64,000 nt of DNA from Progne subis subis (Eukaryota > Chordata > Aves > Passeriformes > Hirundinidae). The stretch is from positions 691,001 to 755,000 of the forward strand of contig JAKJHU010000084.1 in assembly GCA_022316685.1 (NCBI GenBank), in the 5' to 3' direction. The notes below the pieces were generated by a model. The model was not told the DNA's origin. It ran no database searches and saw only the letters and a list, made by a program, of their open reading frames with translations. The translations under genes were made by a program, and so were the position numbers. Within the stretch, counting starts at the first letter, position 1; each line of letters starts with the position of its first letter. Shown in pieces: positions 37,601 to 49,479 of the stretch.

Positions 37601-40600
37601 AGAACGGATGGAATCCTTTTGGGGACACTTTGGTAGTGCTTTTACCCCAGTAATTAAACACTTAAAAGCTAACACTATGACATTCTTCTTGTTTCATGAC
37701 CTCATTCACAATATTAAATTTTAACCAACCTTCATGAGCTCTAAGAGTTTAAAGTGCAAAGATACTGAACTAGAGAGGGTGTAGAATTCTGTACAAAGCG
37801 GTAAAGAAAATGGGGTCTTTGCCATTTCTGTGCCCTCAGTAAATATTTAATTTTATCTCTTCATCATTCATTTCCATTAATTAGTATCATCACTATTCCC
37901 CTAATGCCATCATGACCCTTGTTCCCTTTGTTCTTTTAGAGTCCCTGAGGGTGTGTGTGGGAAGACTTTTTGGAGGGGGAGGAAGGGGAGATTTTGGTAG
38001 CTTTGCTTTTTTCTTTTCCCCAGGTGGAAGCATCTGGTCTTTCTGGAAGAGACAGATAAAGCTTTCTGAGTGTGCCTAGGGTATTAAGGAGGAATGTGCA
38101 TTTTGTATGTGTACATATATATATATAGCATACTAGAGACCTTGTTAATGATAGAATTCCTCCAGAGCCTTTATTGTCCCACTGTGATTATAATCCAAGA
38201 TTCTTAGAATGACTCTATTAAGAATGCTAAATATGCCTTAAAACACATGATTTGTAGGCTCTGAAATGTTATATGCCACTTGTCAGAAAAACAGATTCTC
38301 TAGCAGATCTTTTTTTCTCCTCCTGCAAAGAAATCTCATCTGCTCCAATCTACTTTTTGTTATTGACGTGAACACTTAGGAATTATTTGTGAAAGACAAG
38401 GTCCTTAAATTAATTCCTTCTATAGCAGCCTGCTAGTTTTACTAAGGGGCAATTTAAAGTGGACCAACATGTTGGGTATTTTGTTAGCTTTTTGTTGTTG
38501 TTTTGGATGGGCTTGTGTCTGTGTTTTTAATTTTATTCCCTTAAATAAAAATTTCAAGGTATCAAAGAAGCTGTTCTGCATGGGGAAATTTTCTTTCTAC
38601 CCTTGAATATTATGGCATATAAAGGCATAAAATACCAATAGGGGATGAACCCATCATGAGAGTACGTGTGTAGAAAAATAGCATATCAGGAATAACATAG
38701 TCTTTCTTTGCAATAAGAGTTGTCACTTCTTCAGGATGTGATTCAGAGTTCCTGTAGAGGTACAAACTACAATTCCATATCTTCCAAGGTGGTACTTTGG
38801 CCCCTCCCTCTGTCATCTGTACTAATTTTTCTATTATGCAGATTAACATGTAGAAAGCTGCTTTTTTTCCTCACCCTTCCTATCATCTTCTATATTGCCT
38901 TTCAGGCTGTGGGTCTGATTGCTTAAGGAAGACAAAAATGACTCAGGAGATACAATCACTTGATATTTCTTATAAGCATTATTGCAAGTCTGTCTCCTAA
39001 TTTATATTATAGACATGCAACATTTGGCCATTTATTTTGAAAGTTTCTCTCTTTATCACTGTTACACAAGTGACATCTTTGTACAAATATATACATTATT
39101 AAGTGAAGTGAAATATGTGTTGTTTTTAAAGCAGCAGGATCCAACTTTTCTAGACAGCCTTTAATTTTCCTTCAGAAATTAAAGGGTGTCCTTGCAATTT
39201 ATCCAAACACACCATGGCAGAAAACCAAACCTCTCTTCTGTAATGTGTTTTGTTCCTATTTGTATTACAATTTTAAGGGTTTGCTCAAAATTATAACTAT
39301 TTTCAGTTATTATAAAATTAGAGGGGAAAAAACCCACACTGATCTCACAATCTTATTTTGGTTTATTTTGTTTAATAGATGATAAGTGAGGTATGAATAC
39401 AGAACTGAGTTTTGTATATTTTAATTAAGACCATTACTCTTTTCTGGGAGATTCTTGCTTTGCTGTAATCCTTCTGGTTCTACACAATGGAAGAAAATGA
39501 CAGATTGTTGCTGTTTACACTACGGTAGCTTTTAGGGATAACTACATTTATAATCCAAACAGGAAACAGCAGGAAAAAAATAAGGATCATTATCAAAGGA
39601 AAGAGCAAGTCTATAGTCATCATCACACAGAAATAAGCCAGGAATAAAAACAGATTTTCCCCAGCTCCACATTTAGAGCTGCCATTATAGCTGTCACAAA
39701 GTTTGCAGGAACAGATTTTCATTTCTTTCTTTCTTTGTTTTGTTTTATTTCAGTTATTTGTATCTGCGAATAAGGATGCCTAAAATAAGACTAAAGGTCC
39801 TGTGTCAAAATCAGTAGGAAAACGGGAAGATGTAATGGTCTTGTATCAGCTTCATAGATGCAATCATGGGCTCACCTCTCCGCTGCTGGCTGTTAATGAG
39901 GCTCTGATTTTACCTGGAATAATGAGGGTTAATTCCAGAAACTCTGGAAGTGATGGCTGCTTTTTCTGGTGGTAAATCTCTTTTCATATCCAGATTTACC
40001 CCTACCATGATTAAAACTTTAGATGCCTTTTGTCAGCAATGGGATTTTGTGGGTCTGTTACGGTTTAGTAACCCTACCAATTACCCTTTCCTTTGCTTTT
40101 TAATTATCCTACAAAATATTGGGAGGCTTTAGCTCAGAAATTATCTCATGTCTGACCTTTCTATTTTACTCCTGTTTTGAAGAAAATCCTCCAAAAACAT
40201 GGATGCTGCTTCCTCCTATCTGAAATACAGCATTAAAACACACAGCATTCTGTTCTCATCTTCAATTGATTTTGTGATCTGCTACATTATATACAAAGAG
40301 CTTTCTGTCAAGGTTACCCTTTGATTAATTTTAGAATTCCTGCTGCCTACTAGAGCTGCTGGTACATCTTGTTATTGTTGCTAGTACAGTTCAGACAAAC
40401 AACTTAGACTATTGTGCATTTGGCCTCAAGATCTTGACAAGGGAATCCAGTTGGTCTTAGTAGCTGCTGCTGGCTCCCTTCCTCCTAGAGATTAAATATT
40501 GAAATTAGGTTTATGCCATATATATATATATATAAAAATTCAAAGAGACCCCTGAATTAGCTACATTTACACTTCCATCTTAGATTGTTCAGTGAAAGGA

Positions 40601-40794
40601 ACTTTCATTTCAAAATCCTATTTCATTTTTCTCATTTTCCCAAGTCAGGATGTTCCTTCATCTTTTGGGGCTAATAAATCCAGCCGGGAGGGAAAGCCTG
40701 GCAGGAAATGCAGGGAAAATACACTGGGCAACATCAATACAGACTGAGACATGAATGGACTTCTATGAAGTATGCAGAGAGACTTTAAAGTAGG

Positions 40795-41066
40795 CCTGTA
40801 GTGAGGGGACAAAGGGCAGTGGTTCTAAAATAAGAGAAAGGTAGATTTAGACTGGGCATAGAGAAAAATTCCTTTTAGGATGATGGTGGGGAGGCCCTGG
40901 CGCAGGGTGCCCAGAGAAGCTGTGGCTGTCCCTGGATGCTTGGAAGTGTCCAAGGTCAGCTTGGATGGGGCTTGGAGCAACCTGGGCTAGTGGAAGGTGT
41001 CCCTGCCTCTGGGGGAGGATTGGATTATCTGAAAGATCATTTCCAACCCAAACTGTTCCAGATTTG
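40795..41066 (+). mobile_element. CR1 LINE 3' fragment, plus
   Basis: 'agtgaggggacaaagggcag', 'gagaaaggtagatttagact', 'ggccctggcgcagggtgccc', 'gagcaacctgggctagtgga', 'tttccaacccaaactgttcc'. It is colinear with other CR1 copies in the window. Confidence 0.85.
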
Positions 41067-42824
41067 TGTACAGAAATGTACACAGCATTATCATACCCTC
41101 TCTGTTACCTATCCCTGTAAAAGGAAAGGCAGGGACGCATTTGCTTTCGATTTGCTCAATGTTATGTATTTCCACAGTTTTCCTTCACACAAAAAAAGGA
41201 TGATTACATTGCAGTAAATTTGGCTGTTACTTTTCTAATGTCTTAAAGGGGTTTATTGACCTGACTGCCACAGAAGCATTTAGTTAAGCCTTATAGTAAC
41301 TTCATAATTTAAAAAAAATATTTATACTTTAAGATTGATCTGGAAAATTCCACCTAAAATTCCACAAAATTAGTGGCTAATCTGTGAGCCAAGGTCAGTT
41401 TTTCACAGATCTAGCACTACAATCACAAGCACACACAAACATTGATACCCAAGATGTGAGTGGCTCCAAGAAGCACACATGGGTTGGCTGGTTTGGTGAG
41501 TTTTGGTTGGAGTATTTTGGTGGGGTTTTGTGCATGTGTGTGGCAAGTTCCTTCCTCCTTTACATGGAACCTCTTAATTTGCCTAACAGTTCTGATTCCT
41601 TTTGTTCTATAATTGACTCCATTAATTAATTTTCTGTGTATTTTCTTTGTCCCTGCTGCACTTTGGATCATTATTTAGTAAAAGATTTCAACGCTTGTCT
41701 CTGATTTGGCTCCCTTTACATAAATATTTGGTACTACAAAGCAGTTTGATTCCCAATTAAATATACTACAGTGGTCATCGTTAGGGCTGTGTCAAAAGAA
41801 TTGTGGTTATATTATCTTAATTTTTAAAAAAATAATTATTCTTTTGTGTCTGTGTGTGGCAGAAATATTTCATGTTTGAAAAATTTTACTATGACAGTTG
41901 TAAGGGTGTAACATCGATGTAGTTTAAACTACAAAACTTTGTAAATTGATTCATAACAGACCAACAAGAAATAGCCTCTGAAATATTTTTAGTGCCAAAG
42001 TATTGTTGAGCTTGAAATATCATGAAACCTATGGTAGTTTTCTCTATGAGATGCAGAAGGTTGCCAACCACTTAATGTAAGGGCTTAATTCCTCCACTTC
42101 TCATAATGTAAACACTATCTGGAATTTAAAAGGAAGAAAGAACATGCATTATTGATTTTAAACTGTACTGTACCAGCCCTGAGGGGCCCAGGCAGCAGCT
42201 GCAGAAGGTGGAGTGAGGGCTAGAGGGTCTGGAAAAACTCTCCTTAAATGTGATTAACAGGGAAAACAAGGTATTTTGCCTCCATAATTCAAAGTAGATT
42301 CAGTTTAGATTGTGAATCACCCCAGCAACATAATCCAGAATCATGCTCCATGTTCATACAGTCACAATAGAGTCACCATCCTGACACTGAGACAGGTTTC
42401 TTTAGTTACTGCATCCACTTCAACGCTGGAAGCAATTTTAGCATATAGAGACAACATTTCCATTAAAATTGCATAGATAATTAATATCCTTTCTGTGTAT
42501 GCTAACAGGCACCCCTTAGATAGAGGTTTCTCTTTACATATATTTAGAGGAACATCATTCCCTACTTTACACTACTCTTTCTGTTCACCATGGTCCACAT
42601 AACCCAGACCTTTGGATCACCCTTAAAGTACCTGGCTCAGGTACAGAAGCTGTGAAACTGTGAGGATGTGGATTCAGAAGCAGCTGCACTGCTCCTCTTT
42701 CCTGTCTTTGGGAGTGGGGTTTGCAGTGTCACCGAGTGTCTCACTGCCATACCTCTAACACAAGCCACAGTAAAATTATTTCAGGCACATTCATTTGAGT
42801 GGTGGTTAATTTTGTGTGGCTGGG
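41067..42824. other. Last intron, nothing recognised
   Basis: AT-rich unique sequence up to the poly-A tract. Confidence 0.5.
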
Positions 42825-42882
<58 letters not shown>

Positions 42883-42892
42883 AGAGAGAGAG
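42825..42892. repeat. A55 homopolymer followed by (AG)n
   Basis: 55 consecutive A (42825-42879), then alternating GA to 42892. It lies directly upstream of the CR1 copy at 42918. Confidence 0.95.
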
Positions 42893-42917
42893 AAAGTTCA
42901 GTCTTCTAACAACAGAG

Positions 42918-43756
42918 AGATCGAGGCCACCCTCAGCAGGTTTAAAGGTAACACCAAGCTGAGGGTGCAATGACACACCTGAAGGATGAGGTCGTCCAGA
43001 GGGACCTGGACAAGCTCCAGAAGTCACCCATGGGAATCCCAGGAGGTTTAACAAGACCTGGTCAGGGCAACCCCCAGGATCAATCCAGGCTGGGCAGGAG
43101 CAGAGGCAGCAGCCCTGGGAGAAGGACTTGGGGCTGCTGTGGGTGAGAGCTGGACCAGCCCCATCCCAGAACCCCTCGTGTCCTGGGCTGAGCCCCAAGT
43201 GGGGAACAGCGGATTCTGCCCCTCTGCCCCTGTGCTCAGGTGAGACCCCACCTGCAGAGCTGCCCCAGCCCTGGGACCCAGCACAGGGAACCTGGAGCTG
43301 CTGGAGAGAGTCCAGGGGAGGCACCAGGATGATCAGAGGGATGGAGCAGCTCTGCTGGGAGGAAGGGCTGGGAGAACTGGGATAGTTCACCTGAAAAGGA
43401 GAACCTTTGGGGTGACCTCACTGTGCCTGCAGGAAGCCCACAGGAAAGAAAGAGGGAGACTGTTTACAAGGGGTACAGTGAGAGGACAAGGGAGAATGGA
43501 TTCCCAATGCCAGAGGTCAGGCTAGATTAAATATTAGGAAGGAATTCATCTCTGTGAGGGTGCTGAGGCCCTGGCACAGGGTGCCCAGAGAAGCTGTGGC
43601 TGCCCCTGGATCCCTGGAAGTGTCTAAGGCCAGGCTGGAACTTGGAGGAACCTGGGATGGTGGAAGGTGTCCCTGCCCATGGCGGGGAGGGGGCACTGGA
43701 TGGGCTTTAAGGTCCCTCCCAACCCAAACCATTCTGGGGTTCTGTGATTCTACAAT
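42918..43756 (+). mobile_element. CR1 LINE 3' fragment, plus (largest uninterrupted copy)
   Basis: About 840 bp. It starts inside the CR1 RT region ('ccaccctcagcaggtttaaa', 'aacaccaagctgagggtg') and runs through 'gtccagagggacctggacaa', 'gagaaggacttggggctgct', 'ggatgatcagagggatggag' and 'ggccctggcacagggtgccc' to a clear tail 'ggttctgtgattctaca'. It is GC-rich and less worn than the other copies, so it is probably one of the youngest. Its 5' break lies about 40 bp after a 55-base poly-A plus (AG)n tract. Confidence 0.88.
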
Positions 43757-45976
43757 CACTGGCTGCTCTTCTGGCTACTGTGCAGTTGGCAGTTTTACCC
43801 TAATTCCTAGAAGAAAACAACATTCTCATAAAGACCATTATCAGATCAAGTAGCAATTACTGTTGTTTTGAATCACAGCACAGAAACAAAGTACTTGGAG
43901 TCTGATTTGTCCTTCCCAAGATGTAAATCCACCTGATCCAGATTAGGACATTGTAGAGATATCTGTAAGAGCCATTTGATGTTGATGTTTATGTTGATGT
44001 TGCCGTCTCACAGATTTATACTGGACTTGGCTTCCAAAGGAAGGGAAAGTAGGTAATGGGTATTTTACTGCCTCTTCTCTTCTTGTTAAATTGTCTTCAT
44101 TTTTTTACTTAGCATCTGCCTCACTGAGTACTCATCATCTGCTACTGATCCTATCTGATGTACAACAGATGTTAAGCATTTAGTGAGGCAGAGAAGGAGG
44201 TAAAAGTGTCATATCATGATTAAATACTTGCTCCAGCTATTCTATAGAGTGACCATAGTGCTTTGTTCTCACATTTAATGTTACAGTGTGCTGAACAGGA
44301 ATAGGCACATGGCTTTGGATCAAGCTTGGCAACTGCTCTAGTAAAAATAATCCTGTTGTTAAGTAAAGGTTTTTTTCATAGTAAGAAAAAGAATTGCAAA
44401 ATATTTTAAATGCACTTTAGAATTATGATTTATGTCTCTCATTAAGATTCTCATCAGAATGTTTGGGGTTGGAAAGAACCTTAAAGATCACCTTGTTCCA
44501 ACTGGATTCTGCAGTTCCAAACCACACTAAACAGCCTCTCTCCCTGGATGCTTTATTTCCCAACCCCCATTAGAACTCCAGCCCCACGTTGAGCCTTAGT
44601 GCTTGAAGCCCTTGCCACAGGGTTAGCAAGTCTGGCACTGAAGATGTCTCCTCTCTTCCCCTCTGAAACCCCCTCTGTTCCCAGCTGCCACTGTCCTCAG
44701 AGTGGCTGTGGCAGCCTCAACTGCACCAGCTGATCAGCCAGGTGTTGACCTGCAGGACACATCTGCTTCCAATCAAACCTTTCCCTTGGCTACAGGTTCC
44801 AGAGTTTATCCGATCTTGAATTTCTAGGAGAAAAGGAATGATTTCGTAATGACATGCCAGTGTGAATTCATCCAGTTAAGGATGAATGGCTTAAATAAAG
44901 TAGGTATCACTGACATTTTATGTACTTTCACATAATTTACATAATTTGCTCCACTGAAAGCAATAAATTCACAAAGAGTAAGAGTATTCCTTAATGACTA
45001 ATTTAAAACACGCAGTTAAATAACGAAGTAAGTTTTTTATTTTTTAAATAGACCTTACTTGTTAAATAATCAAAGACAAGTATAAGCAGATTCTTCTTGA
45101 AATCTCTCTGGTAAAAATCAGGTGAAAAAAAGAAATCAAAATAAGGCAATAATATTAGAATGTTACTGTTTTGAACTTCATTGGAATAAGGAGATAACCT
45201 CCTTTCCTCTAAACTTGTTAACCTCTTTGCCACTGGTAATCATCAATGACATGGCAGTTTAAATAAGCTAGATAACACTAAACAACATAACTAAGTTATA
45301 GAAAGAAACTCAATTTTGCAGCTTGTAATTTCATGCAGATTTTTAAACTGCTGCTTCTATTTCCTAACAAAATAAAAGGAGGAAGTTAAGCTCATTAAAA
45401 ATAAAAAGAACAAAAAATAAATCACTTTAAAGATTTTGCTTCTCACAGTTCATCCAAACAGTAGATTGCATCATTAATAAAGGAAAACCCAATGTTTTAT
45501 ACACCATGTGGCTTGGAAACATGAGTAACCCAAACCAAATCAACCCTTGCTGGTAAATTATTGTTTCTAGTTTAAGTAGGCTTATTTCAACAGCAGAAAA
45601 TTCTCCTCTTCCAAAAGTGCCAAATTCCTCACCAGTCGTCTCTCTTCCTGTCATCTTCCCTGTGTTCCCAGTTCCATTCTCTCCTCCACTCTGCAGCAAT
45701 GCTACAGTTTTCACTTTTTTCTTTGCCTAGTGCACCCTGCATTCCAGGATATTTTTCCCATCCAACCATGCAGTCCCCTCACAAAACCTCTTCTATATGA
45801 AAAAAAACCCCATAAAATGCAGAACATTTTTTAACTTGTTTCAATGCCAAATAATTGTAAGTAGTAACGTCATATATAAATATGAAAAATTGTAATGCTA
45901 TTGACTAGATCTAAGAAGAAGAGAGGGTATGTGAAGCACAACAAGGATCAGCTTTAAGCTGGAAATTACCTCCTTG
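43757..45976. other. Last intron, one CR1 end only
   Basis: Apart from the CR1 end at 44452, I see only unique AT-rich sequence. A 'gatgtt' repeat cluster lies near 43979-44001. Confidence 0.45.
44452..44575 (-). mobile_element. CR1 LINE 3' end fragment, minus
   Basis: 'gtttggggttggaaagaacc' and 'ttaaagatcaccttgttcca' are the reverse complement of a CR1 3' end. The downstream limit is uncertain, and 44576-44830 could be further diverged repeat. Confidence 0.65.
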
Positions 45977-46105
45977 TGTGGTGGGTTAATCACTGTCCCC
46001 ACACAGCCAGCCACTCTCTCATTCACTGCATTCAATAAGAGGGGAGAAGGAGATAAGATAAAAAAGCTCTGGAGTCAAAATCAGAACATCTGGCTAGAAC
46101 CAGTT
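45977..46105 (-). mobile_element. Reverse-oriented ERVL-type LTR end fragment
   Basis: TGTGGTGGGTTAA start, then 'gccagccactctctcattca', 'gaggggagaaggagataaga', 'aaaaaagctctggagtc'. This resembles the complement of the 3' end of the ERVL-type LTRs I recall from birds, the same general family as the LTR at 6386-7315. Only about 130 bp is recognisable. The following 160 bp (46106-46265) ends in an AATAAA-containing stretch that I cannot assign. Confidence 0.5.
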
Positions 46106-48362
46106 AAAACTCTGTGGACCCAGCTGCGTTCCAGCCCTTGCTCCTTCCTCCAGAGGACACCACTGTGCCTACCCCTCTGCTAACAAAACCTTTCCAGGGA
46201 CACCCAATCCACCTCAATAAAACCATATTCAAAAATTCACTCGGAGAATCTCTTCGACTCCTTATCCTCTACTGAGATGAGCTCAAAATCACAGCCGGAA
46301 GCTCAGAGTTGGTCCATGTAGAAAGAGGTTTTCTGGAAATGTGTTCTGGAAATGTATTCCTAATATATAACAAAACATTTTCAAAGGCATGGACTTCTGT
46401 TCCCAACAGAAGCTGAGGAGGATGCTGAAAGTCACAGTCACAAACCCAGTCAATGTCAGTCATTATGTGGTAGTGCCTGGGAGTAACAACACCAGCAGAG
46501 AACTTGGAGATTAAAATGCAAATAATACACCCTTTAAATCTTCCCATTTATGTCCAGTGTGATAAATCACAAGGTAACAATTTTATGAAGACTACTGTGA
46601 ATCAAATGGCATTAACCAAAGAGTTAAAGTAAGCATACCAGACTTTTATGTCTTACCTTCAGCAGTTTTTGGGACCTAGTATCAAATCTTAAATAAGCAC
46701 AGAGAAGCACAAAGGATTAGGGAGAAGCGGCAAAGAGAAAGCTTTGAAAGGTTGGTTTCCCTCCTTTGGGAAGAATCTGTTCTGTTTTGATTGCTAGTGA
46801 TGCCCACGGGGTTATAGGAGTAAACAGGAGAGTTCAGCTCAAAATTGGCACCAGGATCACACACACACGTGGGCTGGCTGGAACAGCTCCAGATGCGAAT
46901 GCTGCTGTCAAAAGAACCCAGACAAAACACATGGGAACTTCCCATTCTACCTGGGACAGCTTCAAGGCTTCTCAGTTTTGGAGTAACTTTTATTTTGGGA
47001 CATTGACCTTGCTCACAGAGTGGACATTGTGATTTTTTAATCAGGAAACAAAGGATTTTTAATCAGGAAATAAAGGATTTTTAATCCAGAAATAAAGTTC
47101 ACCCAGAATATCTTTCCTTAATGCTGACTTTCAAACAAGCACAAAGAAGAATAATGGTATGTTCATGTTGTGCATGTCATTATATTTACTTACGCTTCTA
47201 GAAAATACCTAGAGCTATAGGCATATAAACCCCCAACTCTGAACAACCAAGATTCCTGCCCTAAAAGAGGGGAAAAAGAGAAGGATTTAAAAAGTCACCA
47301 GAGTATACAATGATATATATTTTTACGGAACTTTATTTGCATGTTTCTAAAAAATCAGACTTTGAGATGCCATGGATTTCTCCTTGAGAAAATTCAGATG
47401 TGCCTTTAAAGTCAGTCAGGGGAAAATGAGGGTCTTGCATTTTCTCTCTAAAATAATGAAAGGGGAAGACACTGTACAACCATCATCATTCATGTGGCAA
47501 CAATAAATGTGATTGCAGCAGGCAAAACAAGCTCTTTAAACTGTGCATTGCTGGGGATAATAGGAGTTGAAAAATGCAATGAAGATATTTTTTCTGGCTA
47601 TTTCCATGTAGCTCTGCTCTTACCATTGTCTTTCTTCTAGTGGCTGTGCCTCATCAGCGTAAACTGTTGGTTTCAGTATGTTTTCCCAGTGTGATGTAGG
47701 ATATTAACTGTTCCTCCTAGTGAAACCGAAATGAGATGACGAGAAGAACATTAAAGTGATCTTTTAATTTTGTCCCCAAAGATGAAAAGTAAACACAACA
47801 TGCTCATGCATGGCTTCCTGTAGAGATTCTGTAGTGCTGGAAGTCATATAAAGAATCTCTTTAGGTGGGGAGCAGGGACCTATTTCTATTCCAGGAAAGA
47901 ATTTTGGCTCACTGTCTATAAATCAATGCAGCTCTCGCTAAGATCTTCATAATAGAATAGACGGAGAGTAGAATTGTAGATACTTGGATACAGACAAAGC
48001 ACTTCTTTGGTCAAATAGAACACACAGAAATTATCTCAACTGTGTAAGATTTCAAGATGTTAATCTGAAGACGGTTACAGAAAATGGCTCTTTGTCAGGC
48101 TTCCTTGACAGACACAGACAAAGCAAATACATGAACTAAATGTTCCTGTCATGCCTGTGGGTTTATAAGGAAACTATTCTTTTGTGATTTTGTAGTGTAG
48201 AGAGGCAATTTATACCTGTGTCTATCTAAGAGCAGATGCTATCATGCCTTAATCTGACACTAAAACCAGCTTTATTTTTCTCCTTGTGATAAAATATAAC
48301 AAAGCCATATTTGTTGCACGCAGGCCTCTCTTTGTTAAAGTAAGTTGTTTTCAACGTTGCAG
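46106..48362. other. End of last intron, triplicated 22-mer only
   Basis: Contains the unassigned LTR-like piece to 46265 and the tandem repeat at 47031. The final kilobase before the exon shows no repeats. Confidence 0.5.
47031..47097. repeat. Triplicated 22-bp tandem repeat
   Basis: Units at 47031-47053, 47054-47075 and 47076-47097 share the form gatttttaatcaggaaataaag with few changes (the first has one extra T). Confidence 0.9.
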
Positions 48363-49479
48363 GTCTTCCAACTATTGGCTCAACCGCATCCAGTCATTTC
48401 TCTACTGCAACGAGAACGGGCTCCTGGGAAGCTTTTCTGAGGAGACCCACACGTGCACCTGCCCCAACGACCAGGTGGCCTGCCACGGGTTCCTGCCCTG
48501 CACGGTCGGGGACGGCCCCGCCTGCCTGAGCTGCGCCCTCGACAACCGCACGCGCTGCGGCAGCTGCAATGCTGGCTACATGCTGAGCCAGGGACTCTGC
48601 AAGCCTGAGGTGGCCGACTCCACCGAGCACTACATCGGCTTCGAGACGGACCTGCAGGACCTGGAGATGAAGTATTTGCTGCAGAAGACGGACCGGCGGA
48701 TCGAGGTCCACGCCATTTTCATCAGCAACGACATGCGCCTCAACAGCTGGTTTGACCCCTCGTGGCGCAAGCGGATGCTCCTGACTCTTAAGAGCAACAA
48801 GTACAAGTCCAGCCTGGTCCATATGATACTGGGCCTCTCTCTGCAAATTTGCCTGACTAAGAACAGCACCTTAGAGCCTGTCCTTGCTGTTTATATCAAC
48901 CCTTTTGGGGGCAGCCACTCTGAGAGCTGGTTTATGCCTGTGAATGAAAATAATTTCCCAGACTGGGAGCGGACTAAACTGGACTTACCCCTTCAGTGTT
49001 ATAACTGGACGCTGACTCTGGGCAACAAGTGGAAGACATTTTTTGAAACTGTGCACATCTATTTGAGGAGTCGAATAAAGTCAAACAGTCCAAATGGCAA
49101 CGAGAGCATCTACTATGAACCCCTGGAATTTATTGATCCCTCAAGAAATCTGGGCTACATGAAAATCAACAACATCCAAGTGTTTGGCTACAGCATGCAC
49201 TTTGACCCAGAAGCAATTCGAGACTTGATTTTGCAGCTGGACTACCCCTACACTCAGGGCTCACAGGACTCAGCACTTTTGCAGCTGTTGGAGATTCGGG
49301 ATCGTGTAAATAAACTCTCTCCACCCGGCCAACGTCGTCTGGACCTCTTCTCTTGCTTGCTCCGTCATAGACTCAAACTGTCTACCAGTGAAGTGGTGAG
49401 GATCCAATCTGCTTTGCAGGCCTTTAATGCCAAATTGCCAAACACAGTGGATTATGACACAACCAAATTATGTAGTTAA
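48363..49479 (+). CDS. BRINP3: BRINP3 last coding exon (C-terminal half)
   Basis: Last exon of BRINP3, encoding the split Arg plus 371 residues to TAA at 49477-49479. The acceptor is TTGCAG ending at 48362. Joining to the exon at 14417-14639 restores Arg (AG+G) and keeps the frame (PRQR-SSNYWLNRIQ). The first part (48406-48600) is a cysteine-rich, EGF-like segment with ten Cys in 65 codons. It is followed by the long C-terminal region shared by BRINP proteins, ending VDYDTTKLCS. Four N-glycosylation sequons are visible: NRT (48544), NST, NWT and NES. Numbering matches the 766-residue human protein with no gap. Open sequence extends upstream to 48286, but that is intron and its ATG is not used. 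The 5' third is strikingly GC3-rich compared with the rest (see findings). No frameshift or premature stop is present, so the gene looks functional. Confidence 0.97.

Larger units (their letters stand above)
30132..40794. other. Last intron, long stretch without CR1 or exon
   Basis: About 10.7 kb. It holds the GC-rich patch and 16-bp duplication near 31.1 kb, A-rich tracts near 32.68 and 33.57 kb, the (GGGAA)22 array, and short TA tracts near 38.12 and 40.52 kb. No other feature supported. Confidence 0.5.
14640..48362 (+). other. BRINP3: BRINP3 last intron (33,723 bp, phase 2)
   Basis: Bounded by GTAAGG at 14640 and TTGCAG at 48357-48362. Its exact length follows from the two splice sites. 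It contains CR1 fragments on both strands, simple repeats and a possible decayed exon near 16.7-17.1 kb. No coding exon with recognisable BRINP homology lies inside, and the protein on either side joins without missing residues. Confidence 0.9.

Noticed and set aside
42806..43390. 194-codon minus-strand open frame
   Set aside because: It reads through the poly-A tract (poly-Phe) and the complement of a CR1 fragment.
48286..48362. ATG-initiated extension upstream of the last exon
   Set aside because: It is intronic. A clear acceptor at 48361-48362 and exact frame joining to the previous exon explain the coding start.
48394..48846. 150-codon open frame antisense to the last BRINP3 exon
   Set aside because: The high GC3 of the sense codons removes antisense stops. 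No recognisable protein or independent signals.
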